Part shown: positions 60,262 through 64,000 of the stretch, one piece after another
Position numbering within the stretch: position 1 is the first letter of the stretch
How the letters are laid out: each line of letters begins with the position of its first letter
Made by a program: the position numbers and the translations under genes
Origin: Paragonimus westermani
Lineage: Eukaryota > Platyhelminthes > Trematoda > Plagiorchiida > Troglotrematidae
NCBI GenBank assembly: GCA_008508345.1
Contig: QNGE01003763.1
Location: 1 to 64,000 of the forward strand
Direction of reading: 5' to 3'
Length of the DNA: 64,000 nt
The notes under the pieces: model-generated
What the model was told of the DNA's origin: nothing
Database searches by the model: none
Seen by the model: the letters and a program-made list of their open reading frames with translations, nothing else

Positions 60262-61971
60262 ATGAAGTTCCCGTGGCCACAGCCGTTTGAGGAGGAGAAA
60301 GTTCGGAGTTCCTTGGAGGACTTCGAGGACGTGGCGGAAGCGGTTGGAGTGAAGGCGGATCGGGCGAAGCTGGCGGCCCTGCTGATTCTGCTCAAGGGCA
60401 GGGCGAAGGCGATGCTGGATGCGGCGCGAAGGGCCCTGCGAAGCTGGAGTGGGCCGTCGCGAAGGAGGCGCTGATCGTCGGGTTAGACACCCCCGCCGAC
60501 TGCCAGAAGGCGATGAGGCGGTTCAAGTGCGCCAGGCTTGGACCAGGAGGCGACGCTCTGGTCTACGCCATGTCCCTGCGGGCAGCGTTGTTAAGAGCCC
60601 TGTCACATTTGGACCAGGACTCAGAACAACGCCTGCTGGCGGCACAGTTCTTGGACGGGGTGCCACCAACAGTCCGGGATCAGCTCAGAGTTGCTCTCAT
60701 CGCACATTCCATGATGCTGGAACAGTTGGCCGATGCAGCTCGGCAATTGCTAGCAGAAAACGCTGCGACAGTCAACGAGGTGGAGGCAAGCGAACCGAGT
60801 GACCCGAATGACCTTCGAAGAGCGGTGGAAAAGTTGACTGAGGAAGTGGCGGCTTTGAAAGTGAAAAAGGAGGAGAGCCGTCGCGACGTTTGTTACGGAT
60901 GTGGAAGACGTGGACACTGGCGAAGGTTTTGCCCACTCGGCAAGAAAAGGTCGTACGCTAATAAACGATTTGTCGATTGTTTTTTGTTTGGGAATGGGGA
61001 TCCGGTGATAGGGGCGGTTGATAAGACAGCGGTTCAGGCTAGGTTAGAAGTCGATGGTAAATTGGAGTACTGTTTGATTGACACTGGGGCCGCGATTTCG
61101 TTGATTGGGCCGAGGCCGGGAAAGACTGTGCGGCCGTGTGCGATGGTTGTCCGAACGGTCGGTGGGTTTGCCCTCAAAGTTGATGGCCTGGCAGAATATG
61201 GTGTTCGAATCGATGGTCAGGTAGTCAACCAACCGTTCGTCATTGCCCCCGACGCACGTCAGACTATCTTGGGGGCGGATTTTCTTGACCGCGTTGAAGC
61301 CGTGATTGATTTGAAGCATGATAAACTGGTAACGAAGTATGGGGTGGTTCCACTGGTGGGAAAGCGCAAAACCCAGCTTGGACAAATTGAAGTGAACGTA
61401 CCCAGAGCAATGCCAACTTGTGACAATCAGTTGCTGAACAAAGTGATACGCAAGTTTCAGGGATTGTTCACTACGGATCAGGACCCGTATGGCTATTGTG
61501 ACTGGGTTGAACATGAAATCCCCATCGAATCAAAGCGATTTCGGCCATTCGGACCCCGAAGAATTCCAGTGCATTTGCAGCCGGAAGTTGAACGACAAGT
61601 GAAGGACATGCTGAAGGAAGAAATCATCGAGGAGGCCGATAGCCCGTTCAACTCTCCTGTCTTGTTGGTAAAGAAGCCTAACGGTAAATTTCGATTCTGT
61701 GTTGATTTCAGGCGGCTGAACGAGATAACGACCAATAAAGTGGTAGCAGTCCCGTCGGTGGCGGAGATTTTTGACAAGCTGCAGAACGCCCGGGTGTTTA
61801 CAGTGTTCGACTTACGGTCCGGATATTGGCAGGTCCCAATCAAACAATCGGACCGAGATAAGACAGCATTCACAGTGGGTGAAAAGCAATACCGCTTCAA
61901 GCGGATGCCGTTCGGACTCTCAGGCACCCCCTTCACATTCAGACGACTGATGCTGAAGGTGTTGGACTGTT
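60262..61971 (+). pseudogene. Gypsy gag-protease-RT (frameshifted in gag)
   Basis: Gag starts at the ATG 60262 (MKFPWPQPFEEEKV). That frame stops at 60474, but the homologous reading moves to another frame around 60415-60440 and then stays open to the RT. In the second frame, counting from the ATG at 60513, a CCHC zinc knuckle is at residues 127-140 (CYGCGRRGHWRRFC), the protease active site DTGAAISLIG begins at residue 190 (61080) with a later ILGADFLD, and RT motifs FRFCVDFRRLN, FTVFDLRSGYWQVP and RMPFGLSGTPFTF follow. The frame is lost at about 61971, just before the catalytic YGDD, which is encoded at 61975-61986 in the next frame. Gag packages the RNA, protease cuts the polyprotein, and RT copies it. 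Confidence 0.88.
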
Positions 61972-64000
61972 GTCTATGGAGACGATATAGTCATTTACAG
62001 CATAATTGAGGCTGAACATACACTACACGTTTCAGCGGTGCTGCAGAATATTGAAAAAACCGGCCTCCGGATCATTAGTTCAAAGTCCCAACTGGCGAAA
62101 CAAACGGTAGTACTTCTCGGTCACAAGGTCGGTCAGGGGGAGGTCCAGCCACTGCCCGAGAAACTGCTGACAATCGAGGCTATTCCGGTGCCAACATCGA
62201 AGAGGACGCTGAGACAGTTTCTCGGTCGCGTCGGGTTCTACAGCCGCTTCATCAAAAACTTCCATGACCTCGCGAGTCCGTTATACGAAATTCTGAGGAA
62301 GGATTGCCAATTTCATTGGTCACAGAAAGCCAACCAAGCGTTCGTCGAGATCCAACGCTTGATGAAAGAAGGACAGCTGACTCTGAAATTGCCAGTGACT
62401 GGACAGAGCTTCATTGTCTCAACGGATGCGAGTGATGTAGGAATTGGAGCGGTACTGAAGCAGGAGGACGGTGTGGTGGAATACGCCAGTCGGGTACTGA
62501 GTCCTGCTGAACGAAACTATTCAACGACAGAGAAAGAATGTTTGGCAATCGTATGGGCCTTGGAAAAATGGAGGCCGTACTTGCTCGGCCGACAGTTCCA
62601 TGTGGAGACTGACCACAAACCGCTGGAGTGGATTAAATCGGCGAAGGACCCTCGAGGAAGGCTGGCTCGTTGGGCATTACGACTACAGGAGTACGACTTC
62701 ACAATTCGCCACTTGTCCGGGAAAGAGAACTGTGTACCTGATTTGCTTTCCCGAACGCAACACTTCGATGAGGTCCACAAGGACGTGGTCGGAGTTAACA
62801 GTATTGAACTCGAGAGTGACCCCGGGAAGTTACAAGCAGTACAGAGAATGGATACGACGATCCGGACGGTGATTGACCGACTCTTGTCGGGAGGACAACC
62901 GCCAGAGGACGAGCTGAATCCGGAATTGAAAGCTTTCAGAATGCACTGGTCCGATTTGCGGCTGAATAGTGCCGGAATTTTGATGCGCCAGTTGCGAGAG
63001 GGAATAAACGTCCCGGTCATACCGGCGGAATTGAGGGCGACAATTGTGAAAGAATGTCATCAGCTGGCTCATACGGGTTGTCATCGAACTTATGAAATGC
63101 TGAAACAAAGAGCATACTGGCCGGGAATGAAGAATGACGTTAACAATTATGTGCGTGCGTGCCAGCAATGTCAGTTAGTGAAGAGCACTAACCACCCCAG
63201 TCAGTATCCCACACAACCAATTCCGGTCAGTAAAATTGGGGAACTGTGGTCGGTGGATGTGATGGGCCCCTTTCCAGCAACGACCTCCGGAAATCAATAC
63301 ATCATAATCATGACCGAACACTTCACAAGGTGGATCGAAGCAGCCGCCATACCCGATCAGCGCGCAAGCACGGTGTGCAGGGCTGTGATGGAGCACATCA
63401 TAGCGGATCACGGAATACCGCGAAGCATATTGACTGATCAAGGCCCCTGCTTCGAAAGTGAGGAGTTTCGGAACTGTTTGGAGCGTTTGGGAATCAAGAA
63501 AATACGCACAACTCCATATCATCCTCAATCAAACGGATTGACGGAGAGGAACAATCGCACAATCAAGGAATGGTTGGCTGCGAAAGGAGGAAGCTGGGAA
63601 GAAACGTTACCGTTGATTCTGTTGGCCCACCGCTGTTCGCCGCAAGGGACAACGAAAAAGTCGCCATTCGAGCTAATGTATGGGCGCGTGCCACGCTTGC
63701 CAGTCGACCAGGAGATTGGTTTATGGGGAGACCGACGGATGAGCGCTCGTGAATTAGCGGCAGCTCGGAGATCGGCCAACCGAAACTTGAAAAACACACA
63801 AGAAGCTTCTAAGGAGCAATCGACTGCGAGGTTATCGGGTCGAAGGACTGTGTTTGAAATTGGTTCTAAGGTTAAATACCGAGACCGGCGGAGCGCGGGG
63901 GCAACCGGACCCGGATCTAGGAAGTTCCTGGCAAAGTGGAGGGGACCGTATGTAGTAGTTGAGAGTCGTGGCCCAGTGTATCTAATAAACGAGGAGAAAA
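61972..64000 (+). CDS. Gypsy pol: RT catalytic end, RNase H and integrase (partial)
   Basis: This frame is open from about 61972 to the window end. It begins with VYGDDIVIYS (RT motif C), then GLRIISSKSQ and LGHKV, the RT connection, and RNase H with STDASDVGIG (Asp at 62425), STTEKECLAI and ETDHKPLEWI. Integrase shows an HHCC finger (His at 63058 and 63070, Cys at 63160 and 63169) and a DDE core: Asp at 63256 (WSVDVMG), Asp at 63436 (LTDQG) and Glu at 63544 (NGLTERNN), spacing D-59-D-35-E. A GPY-type C-terminal block (KWRGPYVVV) follows near 63940. All catalytic residues are present; only the frameshift upstream breaks the gene. Confidence 0.9.

Larger units (their letters stand above)
59931..64000 (+). 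mobile_element. Ty3/Gypsy LTR retrotransposon, 5' part (continues past the window)
   Basis: Order: 5' LTR (59931-60235), primer-binding site (about 60238), gag, zinc knuckle, protease, RT, RNase H and integrase, running off the right end. This pol order, with integrase last, is that of Ty3/Gypsy elements. Gag, protease and RT share one frame with no gag/pol boundary shift. Two frame changes, in gag near 60430 and in RT at about 61971, indicate a recently inactivated copy. Its LTR family also left a solo LTR at 48518-48821. Confidence 0.93.

Noticed and set aside
61044..61936. Minus-strand frames of 156 and 147 codons
   Set aside because: Exact antisense of the Gypsy protease and RT frame, with no independent motif.
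59931..64000. Endogenous retrovirus with an envelope gene
   Set aside because: The visible part is a standard gag-pol Gypsy element; no envelope region is in the window and none can be claimed.

Overview
The window looks like nuclear DNA of a parasitic flatworm, most likely a digenean trematode. This is inferred from three things: intermediate GC content; sparse coding in long stretches of anonymous sequence; and a repeat fauna of RTE-like LINEs with a C-terminal zinc finger, Penelope-like elements (PLEs) with a GIY-YIG endonuclease, and Ty3/Gypsy LTR elements. The species cannot be named from the sequence. Nothing resembles a bacterial operon, CRISPR array or phage.

Only two convincing host genes are present. 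Both are on the minus strand, have no intron in their coding frame, and encode full-length type II membrane glycosyltransferases of the beta-1,4-galactosyltransferase (B4GALT) family (16280-17365 and 45035-46114). They are old, divergent paralogues, but share a 280-bp core that is identical except for one base, which looks like a gene-conversion tract. Both carry Leu where vertebrate B4GALT1 has the donor-selecting Tyr289, so UDP-GalNAc use (LacdiNAc synthesis) is a reasonable prediction.

Layout. 1-3478: a broken LINE on the minus strand. 4170-4680: PLE GIY-YIG remnant. 5041-7880: second LINE copy with a long open RT frame. 8.1-16.3 kb: no recognisable gene. 16.3-17.4 kb: first B4GALT. 19.9 and 25.4-26.1 kb: LINE 3' ends with TGA/ATG-rich tails. 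23.1-23.4 kb: palindromic tRNA-like SINE. 26.1-27.2 kb: two possible exons of an unknown gene. 29492-32443: near-identical inverted copy of the LINE at 1-3478, followed by one more LINE 3' scrap. 33-43.6 kb: anonymous. 43.6 kb: PLE RT scrap. 45.0-46.1 kb: second B4GALT. 46.7 kb: second palindromic SINE-like element. 48.5 kb: solo LTR. 51.0-55.6 kb: complex PLE insertion with tandem and inverted 411-bp repeats. 55.6-57.4 kb: probable decayed Gypsy element. 59931-64000: young Gypsy element running off the window, with a 5' LTR of the same family as the solo LTR, and frameshifts in gag and RT.

The two glycosyltransferases probably act on the same Golgi glycan pathway. The rest is mobile DNA whose arrangement (inverted arms around about 26 kb that include one B4GALT) may shape local recombination.
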